Source: Candidatus Sumerlaeota bacterium
GTDB taxonomy: Bacteria; Sumerlaeota; Sumerlaeia; Sumerlaeales; Sumerlaeaceae
Reading direction: 5' to 3'
Length of the DNA stretch: 64,000 nucleotides
NCBI GenBank assembly: GCA_012513815.1
Contig: JAAZBM010000011.1
Location: 1 to 64,000 of the forward strand
Below, piece after piece: positions 38,601 to 48,350 of this stretch; positions within the stretch are counted from its first letter, which is position 1, and each line of letters begins with the position of its first letter. The notes under the pieces are model-generated. The model ran no database searches. It was not told the origin of the DNA and was given only the letters and a program-made list of their open reading frames with translations. Both the position numbers and the translations under genes were made by a program.

Positions 38601-39749
38601 ATGACAACCACCACACAAACACTCAAGAATCCGATGGCACGAGCCAAAAAGATTGTGATAAAAATAGGATCCGCCGTCTTGACTCAGGATAGCGGCGAAC
38701 TTGATTTGGAGTTCCTCAAGGACTTGGCTGCGGCTGTGAGCAAGCATATGAAGGCAGGCAAACAGATTTTGATTGTTTCGTCTGGCGCTGTTGCCTCGGG
38801 TCGCGGAACTCTCGGAATGATGGGGAAAAGAAAGTTCTCGCTCAGCCAAAAACAAGCCCTTGCCTCGGTGGGACAAGCAAAACTCATGGGAATCTATTCG
38901 CAAGTGTTCGCGCCGTATGGCATTTCCGTCGGACAAATCCTGATGACTAAGGATGATTTGGAGAACCGGTTGAGGGACACGAATATTCGATGCACACTCG
39001 ATGAGTTATTGCATCTGAAGTGTGTGCCGATTATCAATGAGAACGACTCGACTGTCGTCGATGAATTGTTTGGCGATAACGATACATTGGCGTCGCTTGT
39101 CGCCGCGAAAGTTCAGGCAGAAGCCTTTATCATTTTGAGCGATGTTGACGGACTCTTCGACAAGAATCCGGTGCTTTTCGACGACGCTGTTTTGCTGCCT
39201 TTTGTGCCGACAATTACCAAGGAACTGATTCAATCGGTGACGCCGCCCGAGTTCGCTAAGGACACAAAGTTCGGGACGGGCGGAATGAAAAGCAAGCTCA
39301 GAGCCGCACAGTATGCGTCAAACGAGGGCGTCAATGTGATGATTGGCAACGGCAAAACCAGAGGCTGTATCGATATGATGCTCAGCGGCAAAGGCGGCGG
39401 GACGTTCTTCCCAGCGCACCAACGTCGACATAATTCGAGACAGCAATGGCTGTTGGCCAAAAAAACCCGTGGCAGTGTGATGATTGACGAGGGCGCGGCG
39501 AACGCGATTATGGCACGGCAGAAGAGCCTGCTTGCCGCCGGCGTCAAAGGCGTCGAGGGCACTTTCAAAGCCGGGGATGTCATTGCAATTACAGATATGC
39601 AAGGCAAGGTTCTCGGCAACGGTATCATGAATTACAGCTCGGCGGAAATCACAAGGATTAAGGGGCTGCCAACCGCAGCCATCAAGCGCATTGTCGGGGA
39701 ACGACACTATTATGAAGCCGTCCACCATGACGACTTAGCTATCTACTAA
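38601..39749 (+). CDS. proB: Glutamate 5-kinase ProB
   Basis: A 382-residue enzyme phosphorylating glutamate in the first step of proline synthesis. The amino-acid-kinase domain shows IVIKIGSAVLTQDSGELD, LIVSSGAVASGRGTLG, INENDSTVVDELFGDND and KFGTGGMKSKLRAA; the C-terminal PUA domain ends GERHYYEAVHHDDLAIY. The frame is open 35 codons further upstream, but the family N terminus begins after ATG 38601 (or ATG 38634). No strong ribosome site is visible. coaX follows 3 bp later; proA is not in the window. Confidence 0.95.
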   Translation: MTTTTQTLKNPMARAKKIVIKIGSAVLTQDSGELDLEFLKDLAAAVSKHMKAGKQILIVSSGAVASGRGTLGMMGKRKFSLSQKQALASVGQAKLMGIYSQVFAPYGISVGQILMTKDDLENRLRDTNIRCTLDELLHLKCVPIINENDSTVVDELFGDNDTLASLVAAKVQAEAFIILSDVDGLFDKNPVLFDDAVLLPFVPTITKELIQSVTPPEFAKDTKFGTGGMKSKLRAAQYASNEGVNVMIGNGKTRGCIDMMLSGKGGGTFFPAHQRRHNSRQQWLLAKKTRGSVMIDEGAANAIMARQKSLLAAGVKGVEGTFKAGDVIAITDMQGKVLGNGIMNYSSAEITRIKGLPTAAIKRIVGERHYYEAVHHDDLAIY

Positions 39750-39752
39750 ACT

Positions 39753-40514
39753 ATGACCATTCTCACAATCGACATCGGAAACTCTGTAACGTCTATTTGC
39801 CTCGCCCAGAAAAACGAGGTCAAGCCGCTCACGCACTTTGATACGATTCTCGAGAGTGACAGCGCGTTGTTGGATCGACGAATGAAAGCGGAACTCGCGC
39901 AACTGCCACCCGACACGAAAGGCGCGATGATGTGCTCGGTCGTGCCGAAAGCGACTTCCATCATGCGCAACTACATCAAGAGGGTCTCGGGACTCACGAC
40001 TGATGTTCTGACCGTGAACTCCCCGCTGCCAATTAAAATCGGATACGGGACGCCTGAAGCGTTAGGCACTGACCGCATCGCTGCCGTTGTCGGCGCTGTC
40101 GTACTCTATGGCGCGCCGGTCGTGGCCGTCGACTTGGGAACTGCGGTGACTGTCGATGTCGTTGATAAGAACAAGACGTTCCTCGGCGGAGCGATTCTGC
40201 CCGGCCCGGAAACTCAGGCGCTCAGTCTGGTTCAGCATACCGCGCAGCTCCCCTTTGTGCCTGCGGATTATCCACCGGAAATCGGCATAGACCCGGAAAG
40301 TTGCATTCGGTTCGGCATCGTGCAAGGTACGGCCGGGGCAATCGATTATCTGATTGAATTGATTTGGAAACACATCGGACAGAAAACGACAGTCGTTTTC
40401 TCGGGCGGACATGGAGAACTCACTGCCAAACTGTCCAAACATCAAGTCAAGTTTGAACCATCACTGATTGCCATTGGATTGGCCGCCTGCTACAGAGAAA
40501 AACTCGCGCTCTAA
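39753..40514 (+). CDS. coaX: Type III pantothenate kinase CoaX
   Basis: The 253-residue ASKHA-fold kinase starts LTIDIGNSVTSICLA (phosphate-1 motif) and has AVDLGTAVTVDVVD and GGAILPGPETQALSL, typical of CoaX. It phosphorylates pantothenate in the first step of coenzyme A synthesis and, unlike CoaA, is not inhibited by CoA. The 3-bp gap after proB implies co-transcription. Its stop overlaps the convergent metF stop by 4 bp. Confidence 0.95.
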   Translation: MTILTIDIGNSVTSICLAQKNEVKPLTHFDTILESDSALLDRRMKAELAQLPPDTKGAMMCSVVPKATSIMRNYIKRVSGLTTDVLTVNSPLPIKIGYGTPEALGTDRIAAVVGAVVLYGAPVVAVDLGTAVTVDVVDKNKTFLGGAILPGPETQALSLVQHTAQLPFVPADYPPEIGIDPESCIRFGIVQGTAGAIDYLIELIWKHIGQKTTVVFSGGHGELTAKLSKHQVKFEPSLIAIGLAACYREKLAL

Positions 40515-41374
40515 AGGTTGCGCAAGCCTGTCTGCACCAGAATACCGTGCGCCAACTCGGGACGATTCATCGTGTAAATGTGAATACCCTCAAAATCCTG
40601 AGCAATCAAATCTGTAATCTGCTTTGAGGCAAATTCGATTCCGGCTTTGAGCATCGAAGCGCTATCATCACTATACTTTTCCATTGTCTGTTTCAGTTCA
40701 TCGGGAATAACAGCGCCGCACATAGAGGAAATGTGCGCAATCTGTCCAACCGCAAAAACAGGCATGATGCCAATCGTCATTGGCTGAGTAATACCAAGCT
40801 GACGAACGCGATCACGAAAACGAAGAATCAGTTCGTTGTCAAAACACATCTGCGTCACCATGAAATCCGCACCGGTATCAAGTTTTTGTTTCAAATACTT
40901 CAAATCGTCCTCAACACTTTTGGACTGCGGATGACACTCGGGAAAGGCGGCAACACCAATGCAAAAACGACCTTCGCGTTTTCTAATCAACCGAACAATG
41001 TCCGATGCATGAAACTTCAAGTCGGCATCGCTACCACCCTGCGGAACGTCGCCGCGCAAGGCAAGTATGTTGTCCAAACCACGAATATCGATTTCGTCCA
41101 AAAGTTTGTCTAATTGAACTTCGTCTAACAAAACACCTGTCGTATGTGCCAATGCTTCGACGCCATATTTTATCTTAATCATCTGCGCCAAATCCAGCGT
41201 GCGACCGCGTGTGGAACCAGCCGCGCCATAGGTGACGCTGACATAATCAGGTTTATAGGAGGCCAGAGTGCTGACCGATTCGAAAACGGAATCGAACGAA
41301 AGACTCGGTTTGGGAGGGAATACCTCGAAGGATAATACGGGCCGTTTTTGTTTGAACAATTCGTATATTTTCAT
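40511..41374 (-). CDS. metF: 5,10-methylenetetrahydrofolate reductase MetF
   Basis: The 287-residue TIM-barrel flavoenzyme shows LSFEVFPPK (catalytic Glu, residue about 17), SVTYGAAGSTRGRTL, LALRGDVP, and QMCFDNELILRF. It produces 5-methyl-THF, the methyl donor for methionine synthase. The metH and metH-reactivation genes lie in the same window (53918-57085), giving a near-complete methyl branch. No SAM riboswitch is visible in the short region upstream of the start. Confidence 0.96.
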   Translation of the reverse strand: MKIYELFKQKRPVLSFEVFPPKPSLSFDSVFESVSTLASYKPDYVSVTYGAAGSTRGRTLDLAQMIKIKYGVEALAHTTGVLLDEVQLDKLLDEIDIRGLDNILALRGDVPQGGSDADLKFHASDIVRLIRKREGRFCIGVAAFPECHPQSKSVEDDLKYLKQKLDTGADFMVTQMCFDNELILRFRDRVRQLGITQPMTIGIMPVFAVGQIAHISSMCGAVIPDELKQTMEKYSDDSASMLKAGIEFASKQITDLIAQDFEGIHIYTMNRPELAHGILVQTGLRNL

Positions 41375-41434
41375 AAATCAAACTCACTTATTGTTTTAAC
41401 TTATTTTAAAAAAGAAACATGATTATGTTCAGTT

Positions 41435-42199
41435 TTAATCATTTTCTGAGGACTTTTTTGACTCGATTCTCTCGAGCGTTTTTTCCAGTCGCTCCAGTCG
41501 CGCGTTGGTCTCCACAAGGGACTTCCGCAGACGTCCGAAGGCACTTCTCTCGCTCAGCTGGACTTGATGCGTGAAGTAGGAAACAATGAAGCCTGTCAAT
41601 ACACCATACGTGATGACACCGAAGGTCATCATCACAGAACCAACGATGCGGCCGCCAAAAGTCAGGGGTGTGTAGTCACCATAACCGACTGTCGCCAATG
41701 TCACAACGCCCCACCAAAGAGCATCGTCGGCGGTCGCGATTGTGGCGTTGGATTCCGGAGCTTCTAAGCAGAGAACGAGCAATGCCCCCAAGAACCAGAG
41801 GACAATCACCATCGTCAGGGTCATGAGCAAGATGCTGCCGGGCTGTAGCAAGACGCTGAACGAATAGCGAAGGGAACGAATTGCCTTGACCAAACGAAAG
41901 ACGCGAAATAGACGAAGCGCCTGGATCCCTTGTATCACGGGGATGCATGACAGCAAGTCAACCACTCCCCAACCCATCAGATATTTCATACGAGATTTGC
42001 TCTGGAGTAATTGAAGCAGAAAGTCGGCGAAAAAACAGCAGCAGATGACATAATCCCAACGTGTCAACAAATCGATAACATGCGGTTGGGGGTAGTAGAG
42101 AAATTCGAACACGACCTGCAACACAGCAACCATTGAAATGATAAGGACAATCATCGTCCATGCGTAATACAAACCAGTGTTTTTTCTATCGGTCATCAT
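41435..42199 (-). CDS. Voltage-gated-type potassium channel
   Basis: A 254-residue six-helix channel. The voltage-sensor S4-like segment LRLFRVFRLVKAIRSLR has Arg/Lys at every third or fourth position (about 93-109), and the pore has the K+ filter TVGYGD in TLATVGYGDYTP (near 170). After S6 comes a C-terminal helix LVETNARLERLEKTLERIESKK with clear heptads, likely a tetramerising coiled coil. It should conduct K+ across the inner membrane. It is 60 bp upstream of metF with no evident functional link. Confidence 0.9.
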   Translation of the reverse strand: MMTDRKNTGLYYAWTMIVLIISMVAVLQVVFEFLYYPQPHVIDLLTRWDYVICCCFFADFLLQLLQSKSRMKYLMGWGVVDLLSCIPVIQGIQALRLFRVFRLVKAIRSLRYSFSVLLQPGSILLMTLTMVIVLWFLGALLVLCLEAPESNATIATADDALWWGVVTLATVGYGDYTPLTFGGRIVGSVMMTFGVITYGVLTGFIVSYFTHQVQLSERSAFGRLRKSLVETNARLERLEKTLERIESKKSSEND

Positions 42200-42245
42200 T
42201 CTCTTTCTTCACCAATACATACCGCTGAGAGCGAAAGATTTCGGC

Positions 42246-42283
42246 ACAAAAAGAATGCCGCTATTTTTGCGAATAGCGGCATT
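42246..42283 (-). terminator. Intrinsic terminator after the first secreted paralogue
   Basis: AATGCCGCTATT (42254-42265) and its perfect partner AATAGCGGCATT (42272-42283) form a 12-bp stem with a 6-base loop. On the minus strand CTTTTTG follows. It lies about 28 bp past the stop of the gene ending at 42312. Confidence 0.93.
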
Positions 42284-42311
42284 TTGTTGAATTGCATTTG
42301 ACCTATGCGAA

Positions 42312-42500
42312 CTAGCGTCTGCCACGGCCTCCGCCACCACCTGCGCGAGGCGCGGAACCACGCGAGGGAGCACTGAAGCTCGAACGCGAGGAGCCTGAAC
42401 TACGTGAGGGGGCGCTAAAACTCGACCGTGAGGAGGAGCTTGAACGCGACGGCGCACTGTAGCTCGAGCGCGAGGAGGAGTTTGAACGCGAGGAGCTGGA
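42312..42500. repeat. In-frame Ser/Arg tandem repeats at the 3' end of repeat protein A
   Basis: The last ~60 codons hold about three imperfect copies of a 12-13-codon unit encoding SRSSxSAPSRSS, then a Gly/Arg tail. This is coding low complexity, prone to slippage and length change. Confidence 0.6.
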
Positions 42501-45488
42501 CTGAGACTGACGCACGGTTGAGGTGCGCGGAGTCGTTGCCGAACGCTCGAAGTTACGTGTCGAACGTGTTGCCTGCAATGCGCTGTTGCGTGCGGACGAA
42601 TCCCGTTGAAGATTCTTCATGACATCTTCATTCGCTCTTGTGCGCGATGATGTATTGGTGTTCTGACGCTCACGTGTAAGAGTTCCCTGAGACGAACGCT
42701 GAGCCGAAGGTTGCTTTTGGCTGCGATCTGTGCCGGGCTGAGCTGTCTGGCCACGCTGTTGGGTGCCACGGTTGTTCGCTTGGATATCTTCGCGGCGTTC
42801 TGTGTTGCGATTACCCGACGGCTGATCAGTACGGGAACGATTCAAATCACCGGAATTATCTCCGGGCTTCTTCGCGTTATGATTCAGGCCACCGTTTCTG
42901 TCGGTAGGCTGACGATCCGTGCCGGGACGCGCCGTTCCGCGATTCGTATCGCGACTCGCAGACGGGTCCTTGCCGTTGCCGGTGCGTGTTCCAGTACGTG
43001 GAGTCTCGCGGCCATTCGTTGGACGTTCGGTGCCACGACGGTTCAAGTCGCCATTGTTATCGCCTGGCTTCTTGGAGTTATGATTCAAATCGCCACGTGT
43101 GCCATTTGTGTCACGACCCGGTTGCGCGGTCTGCCCACGCTCACCACGATTGTTGACCTGAGTTCCGTTACGACGTCCTGTCGCAGTGCGGTCTCCCGTG
43201 GGAGATTCGTTGCCAGTGCGACGGTTCACGATGCGGTCGGTATCGACGCGATTCCACTTACCATCACGGCCATACTCCTGCCAATTGTTGTTGCCTTCCT
43301 TGCGGTAAATCTGACCATTGCGTCCGACGAAGAGATTGTCTCCCTTCGAATTACGCAGACGGTTACCTTCGCGACCTGTAATTCCCAAATCGCTGCGTGT
43401 TTTGTCACGACGATTCAGAAGGTCTTTTGGCTCGTCAGTGCGAGTCCATCTGTTGCCATCGAACTTGCTCCAGCCATCACGCCCCTGCACATAGCGATCG
43501 CCATTTCTGTCAGAGATAAAGCCCTCGCGACCACCATTTCCGCCGCGGAGATTGTTGTTCCATGCTCTGTAGGGGCCTTCGCCACCACGCACACCACCGA
43601 ATGTATTAGTGCGAGGATTGTGGAGCGTACCCCCAAAACCGGAACGGTCAGGACCGTTTGCCTCGAAGCCGCGCATAAAACGACCGGTGTGAGGATCGAA
43701 ACGAGAAACCGCGTTGATGCCACCATAAGGACCATAGCAATGACCATGACGCAACCAACCACCATTACGAGGATTGAAGCATGCGCCGCCACCGTAAGCA
43801 TGACCAAACGGAGGATAATACCAAGGATGATGAGGACGAGGACCGCGCCAGAAGGGAGGAGGCGGACGATGGAACCAATTCCAATCATGGCAATACCAAT
43901 CGTGGTCACGCCACCAGCTGTCAATGGCCCAGCCGGTCAGGACGCCCAAACCAAAGGTCACGACGTCTTCGACCCACGGACGATAGTAGTAGCCCGTGCC
44001 ATAGACAACGGTGCCACCATAAACGTAGCTGCAGTTGTAGCCATCAGAGTAACCATATACGATTACATTGGGGCGGCTGTCGTACACGCGAACATAGGTC
44101 GCCGGATAGACGGGAACTGTCGCGGGAATCTGATAAATGACGGTCGGGACGCTGTCGCAGAATGCCCATGGACCGGTCGCGGAACTCGAAACATACCAGA
44201 CACCGCTGAAGCAGCAGTAGTAGTTCGGACCGACGTTGAAGACGATGTTGGGAGTGTTGGTCGCGTAAGAAACATCAAGCTTTTCCACTTTTGTGAACTG
44301 CGGTTTGTCGTTCGCATATGTCACTTCGATGGTCGGCTTCTCGTCGCGAGAAACAGCGGCAACCTTGGGCATATTTGCCATGATAACGGCATTTTTTGCA
44401 TGGTCCGTTCCGGGCACAGAGGCCAGAACGCGAGCCATTTCGTCGGTTTCAGGAATCTTGGAGAAATCTTCGGGCAGTTTGTCTGTGGCGTATTCCCACG
44501 GGCCGTCCATCGATTTGGATGAGAACCAACGACCGGAAACAAGATAATAATAGACTTGATCAGGCATATAGTAGAAGACATCAGACTCCGTGTTCTTGAC
44601 ACACATCAGCTTTGTGCCGGAGATGGTGCGCATTTGGGGGGCGCCATCAAACAGAATCAATTCTGCGGGAGCATAACTGATGAAGACCTTGGGCAATTTG
44701 GCATTGCTGGGGATGGGCTTCGCGGGAATCTGTTTGCGAACATCCGACCAGCTGTCATCATTCTCAGGAATCTTGTTGAATGTCTCGGGCAGAGGATCAC
44801 GCACGAACTGCCAGTTGGGCTTCTCAATCTCTGTACTGTAGAGCCACTGATCCTTGTTCAACAGGAAAACCTTTGTCGAGGTCGAATCAACAATCACATC
44901 CCAGTTCGTGTTGACGGCATAGAGCAGACCCGTGTCCCCCAAAGGCGACAGAATCGGCGCGCCATCAAACTGCACAAGAATGGCAGGCTCATTGCTCGTG
45001 AAAATCTTCGGCGCCGAGGTGCTGACATCAGCATCCTTAGCCGTGACGTCATTCTTGTCAAGCTGCGCCATGATGCGCTGCGAACTGACAAGCATCGTCC
45101 GTGTCGAAAGTTCTTCCGACAAGACGGTCTTGATTTTAGTGGTCATGGCATCGTCGGCATCGGGAAACTTGACTTCGTTCACTTTGATGTCGCTCAACAA
45201 CACTTGACTGTTGTCAGAACTGGCGGCTGTCTGACCACTCAAAAGCACAGCGCCGGGCAAAACGTTCTTTGGAGTATCTTTAGGCTCCAACATCACAGCC
45301 ATCCACGCTTGTAACTCGCGTTGGTCTTTCCAGGATTCAACCTGTGGAGTGTAGACTGTAAACACCCCTAAAGAACTTTTGAATTCTCGCGGCCAAGTAT
45401 TGGACACAGAGGAATCCGTTTGGGCCTGCACAGAGCAAAGCCCCAAAATACAGAGAAGAAGGACTAGGCCTAAAGTTCGTATCTTCAT
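42312..45488 (-). CDS. Secreted repeat protein A with Gly-Pro-Trp modules and Ser/Arg-rich tail
   Basis: A 1058-residue exported protein (signal peptide ending near CSVQAQ). Its N-terminal domain has YTPQVESWKDQRELQAWMAV. Three related modules follow (about 160-480), built around PKVFISYAPAELILFDGAP, YYLVSGRWFSSKSMDGPW and LPEDFSKIPE; the third ends YYCCFSGVWYVSSSATGPW. Then come a Tyr-rich part, a short hydrophobic stretch, a Trp/His/Pro-rich segment, and about 400 residues of Arg/Asn/Gly/Thr/Ser low complexity ending in SAPSRSS repeats and GGGGGRGRR. It is clearly paralogous to the next gene. From memory, similar proteins are loosely labelled carbohydrate-binding; I cannot confirm that. Start ATG 45488 is chosen over GTG 45500. 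Confidence 0.7.
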   Translation of the reverse strand: MKIRTLGLVLLLCILGLCSVQAQTDSSVSNTWPREFKSSLGVFTVYTPQVESWKDQRELQAWMAVMLEPKDTPKNVLPGAVLLSGQTAASSDNSQVLLSDIKVNEVKFPDADDAMTTKIKTVLSEELSTRTMLVSSQRIMAQLDKNDVTAKDADVSTSAPKIFTSNEPAILVQFDGAPILSPLGDTGLLYAVNTNWDVIVDSTSTKVFLLNKDQWLYSTEIEKPNWQFVRDPLPETFNKIPENDDSWSDVRKQIPAKPIPSNAKLPKVFISYAPAELILFDGAPQMRTISGTKLMCVKNTESDVFYYMPDQVYYYLVSGRWFSSKSMDGPWEYATDKLPEDFSKIPETDEMARVLASVPGTDHAKNAVIMANMPKVAAVSRDEKPTIEVTYANDKPQFTKVEKLDVSYATNTPNIVFNVGPNYYCCFSGVWYVSSSATGPWAFCDSVPTVIYQIPATVPVYPATYVRVYDSRPNVIVYGYSDGYNCSYVYGGTVVYGTGYYYRPWVEDVVTFGLGVLTGWAIDSWWRDHDWYCHDWNWFHRPPPPFWRGPRPHHPWYYPPFGHAYGGGACFNPRNGGWLRHGHCYGPYGGINAVSRFDPHTGRFMRGFEANGPDRSGFGGTLHNPRTNTFGGVRGGEGPYRAWNNNLRGGNGGREGFISDRNGDRYVQGRDGWSKFDGNRWTRTDEPKDLLNRRDKTRSDLGITGREGNRLRNSKGDNLFVGRNGQIYRKEGNNNWQEYGRDGKWNRVDTDRIVNRRTGNESPTGDRTATGRRNGTQVNNRGERGQTAQPGRDTNGTRGDLNHNSKKPGDNNGDLNRRGTERPTNGRETPRTGTRTGNGKDPSASRDTNRGTARPGTDRQPTDRNGGLNHNAKKPGDNSGDLNRSRTDQPSGNRNTERREDIQANNRGTQQRGQTAQPGTDRSQKQPSAQRSSQGTLTRERQNTNTSSRTRANEDVMKNLQRDSSARNSALQATRSTRNFERSATTPRTSTVRQSQSSSSRSNSSSRSSYSAPSRSSSSSRSSFSAPSRSSGSSRSSFSAPSRGSAPRAGGGGGRGRR

Positions 45489-45589
45489 TTTCTTTCTCAC
45501 TTTCTTATGCTGTGTTTTTTAGTATAGAGTAAACACTTACTTCTTTCAACAAAAATGTTACGAATTTATAAATTCATGCTTTTTTTTAA

Positions 45590-48286
45590 CTATCTTCTGC
45601 CAACTTCACGGCGGGATTCAGATTGTGCGGGCTTCCTAGAATCAGAGTCAGAGCGGGCAGGCGTTCTCCCCTCAGAACTCCGGGTAGCGGAACCACTATT
45701 CTCGCTTCTGATCTGGGCGTCCGGTGTACGTGCCGAGCGTTCGCGATAGATTGGCGTGATTGACGTATTCTTTGTGGGGAGATCCGATATGGATGTGCGA
45801 GCAGAAGACGAATCGCGACTTGTGCGGCTTTCCGTCGATGGTGTCTTCGTGTTTGTCTCGGTACGTTTCGAGGGCGTCACTGTACGTGTAGGTGTCGGTG
45901 ACGACTTACCCGAGTCTGTGCGGCTTGTGCGAGTATTCGCGGAGGTATCACCGGTGCGACCCGTGACAGTGCGACCCGTATCGGTGCGGGTGGCCTCTCG
46001 GCGAGTGCTCGGTGTCGGTGACAACTTACCCGAGTCTGTGCGGCCGGTGCGGGTATTCGCAGAGGTATCACCGGTGCGACCTGTTGCAGTACGACCTGTT
46101 GCAGTACGACCCGTGTCGGCGCCACGGCGTGTGACAGCAGTCTCGGGCGGTTTATTTGTGTCATTCCACTTACCGCCATCATTCACTTGCCAACCCTCTT
46201 TGCCATCCCGGCTACGATAAATCTTTCCGTCGCGGCCGACTTGCATCTGCCAGTCACCGGCTTTTGTGCCGGGAACATCGCGGCCGGAGCGAGCGTCGCG
46301 TTGTAGCGGAGGTGTCAAATGTGAGCCGACACGAATGGACGGAGCTTCGCGCTTTGCCGGAACAATAACCGGTGCGGGACGATTATTGCGAACGCTACGT
46401 GCGCCGACAATCGTGTTTGTGCGCGGATTATAAATCGGAGACGGACCATTGATGTCGCCCGGAGTCTTGTGGATGGGCTGCGGAGGATGCGGCATGAAGC
46501 GAGGAGGCGCAACGATACCACCACGAGGACCATAAGGCATATGATGGTCGTCGCGATGATGTGCCCAGTTGCCACGCCATGGATCGTAGAACGCATTGCC
46601 ACCATAGCTGTAAGGAGGCGGCAAATAATGCGGACGTGGAATGGGAGGATGATGCGGACGATGGAACCAACGCCAATCGCGGCAATAATAGTCATCATCG
46701 TCATGAATTATCTCGCTGATAAGGGCGCCAACAAGAACGCCGAGACCAAACTTGACTGCTGATTCATAATAAGGTTTGTAGGTGTAGCCGGTTCCATAAA
46801 CCACCGTGCCGCAGGACACATAGGAGCCGCTGTAGCCGGATGTATAGGAGTAAATGATGCGTTCGGGAGTCGCACGGCTGACACGAACATATGTTACAGG
46901 ATAGATGGGCGAACTCGCCGGAATCGTGTAGATGACGCCGGGAACACGCTCGCAGACAATCCACGGACCAACAGGCCGAGGAGCCGAGTACCATGCGCCC
47001 GAATAACAACAGTAGAACACGTTGTTCACACGTAGCACATAGGATTGCGTGTTGGTCGCGTAGTACACCTCTTTGACGCCGTTGACAGGAGACCACTTGG
47101 GCGTCTCGTTCACGTAAACGACTTTGACCTTTGGGTCGACTTTGCGCTCAATGACATTCACGGTCGGCACAGAAGATTCGAGAACGGCCTGTTTGGCTGC
47201 CGTCGTCTGCGGTACAGAAACTAGCGCGTGCGAGACAGTCGTGTTGTCGGCGGGAATCTTCGCGAATACGGCAGGCAATGTCGGCGTCGCATAGGTCCAC
47301 GGACCATCGAGTGAAGAGGACGAGAACCAGCGGCCGGAAATCAGATAATAATAGGCTTTGTCCGGGCCGTAGAAAAATAAATCGGTGGAGGCATTGGTAA
47401 AGCGGAAGAGTTCGTTGTCGACCAGTGGTTCCATCTTGGGTTCGCCATCAAAAACAATCAGTTCGGCGGGTTCATAGCTGATGAATACTTGGGGCACTTT
47501 GGCATCCGCCGCAGGAATTTTCGCGGGAATATGTTTGCGCACATCCGCCCAGCTGTCGTCATTCACAGGGATTTTATTGAATACCTCGGGCAGCGGGTCG
47601 CGCATAATTTCCCACACGGGCGAGGCGATTTCCTTGCTGACAAGCCATTGGTCATTGTTCAGCAGAAAAACTTTTGTCGAGGTCGAATCAACAATCACAT
47701 CCCAGTTTGTGTTGACGACATACAGAAGCCCCGAGTCGGCCAGCGGCGACAGCAACGGGTCACCGTCAAACTGCAACAATATTGAGGGTTCTGTGCTTGT
47801 GAAAATCCGTGGAGGTTTGTTCGCGATCTCTGCCGGCGTGGTTGTGGCGGCATCAGCGGCAGGAGCGGTATCCATCATTGCCATGAGTTCAGCTTTGGTC
47901 AGGGGGACGACGACGCCCTCCCAACTTGCGTTTAGCTCGTCGACGATTTTGCGGACGGTTTCATCATCCGCATCAGGGAACATAGCGGACTCCGCGTGAA
48001 TCACACCCACACGCACTTCGCCATTTTCGCTACCTTCCTCAGTTGTCTGCGCCGTCATGCGCAATGCGCCGGGCAACGATTCGGTGGTGCCAACATCAAA
48101 AACTAACGCAGCCATTCGGAAACTAAGAGATGAAGAGCTCGTCCACGTTTCTACTTGTGGTTCGAACAGTGTCATTCGATAGGTGGAAGTCTGATAATCC
48201 ATAGGCCAGGACAGCATGTCCGAAGCATTTAATGGGAGAGCGATGATACTCAGAATGAGTGTCGCTAAAAAATATAAAATACGCAT
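45590..48286 (-). CDS. Secreted repeat protein B, paralogue of the downstream gene
   Basis: An 898-residue exported protein (signal peptide ending near LPLNASD). It has the same layout as its neighbour: FEPQVETWTSSSSLSFRMAA, then three modules with PPRIFTSTEPSILLQFDGDP, YYLISGRWFSSSSLDGPW, and YCCYSGAWYSAPRPVGPW, then YGTGYTYKPYYESAVKFGLG and a His/Pro-rich DWRWFHRPHHPP. The tail (about 680-898) is Arg/Thr/Ser/Gly-rich with a 40-residue duplication. Function unknown; probably an envelope or surface protein. GGGAG before ATG 48284-48286 fixes the start over an in-frame ATG 11 codons upstream. It begins 64 bp after the Hsp70-kinase stop, on the same strand. Confidence 0.7.
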   Translation of the reverse strand: MRILYFLATLILSIIALPLNASDMLSWPMDYQTSTYRMTLFEPQVETWTSSSSLSFRMAALVFDVGTTESLPGALRMTAQTTEEGSENGEVRVGVIHAESAMFPDADDETVRKIVDELNASWEGVVVPLTKAELMAMMDTAPAADAATTTPAEIANKPPRIFTSTEPSILLQFDGDPLLSPLADSGLLYVVNTNWDVIVDSTSTKVFLLNNDQWLVSKEIASPVWEIMRDPLPEVFNKIPVNDDSWADVRKHIPAKIPAADAKVPQVFISYEPAELIVFDGEPKMEPLVDNELFRFTNASTDLFFYGPDKAYYYLISGRWFSSSSLDGPWTYATPTLPAVFAKIPADNTTVSHALVSVPQTTAAKQAVLESSVPTVNVIERKVDPKVKVVYVNETPKWSPVNGVKEVYYATNTQSYVLRVNNVFYCCYSGAWYSAPRPVGPWIVCERVPGVIYTIPASSPIYPVTYVRVSRATPERIIYSYTSGYSGSYVSCGTVVYGTGYTYKPYYESAVKFGLGVLVGALISEIIHDDDDYYCRDWRWFHRPHHPPIPRPHYLPPPYSYGGNAFYDPWRGNWAHHRDDHHMPYGPRGGIVAPPRFMPHPPQPIHKTPGDINGPSPIYNPRTNTIVGARSVRNNRPAPVIVPAKREAPSIRVGSHLTPPLQRDARSGRDVPGTKAGDWQMQVGRDGKIYRSRDGKEGWQVNDGGKWNDTNKPPETAVTRRGADTGRTATGRTATGRTGDTSANTRTGRTDSGKLSPTPSTRREATRTDTGRTVTGRTGDTSANTRTSRTDSGKSSPTPTRTVTPSKRTETNTKTPSTESRTSRDSSSARTSISDLPTKNTSITPIYRERSARTPDAQIRSENSGSATRSSEGRTPARSDSDSRKPAQSESRREVGRR
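45891..46119. repeat. Two-copy tandem repeat, 120-bp period, in repeat protein B
   Basis: The block at 45891-45960 recurs at 46011-46080 with only about five mismatches in the 60 bases compared after the shared GGTGTCGGTGAC start. The period is 120 bp (40 codons), so the duplication is in frame. It encodes copies of TGRTGDTSANTRTxRTDSGK. Confidence 0.85.
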
Positions 48287-48350
48287 AACGCATAACTCCC
48301 TGAGTCTACTAAAGTCCATATCTAAAACAACAATTAATTAGTTATTGTGT

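Noticed and set aside
41375-41434. Possible SAM riboswitch upstream of metF
   Set aside because: Only 60 bp of A/T-rich sequence separates metF from the channel gene, with no aptamer-like structure.
42711-44522. 603-codon open frame antisense to secreted repeat protein A
   Set aside because: The sense protein has a signal peptide and a clear paralogue. The antisense frame is Thr/Ile/Val/Arg-rich, a shadow of the biased Arg/Asn/Gly codons.
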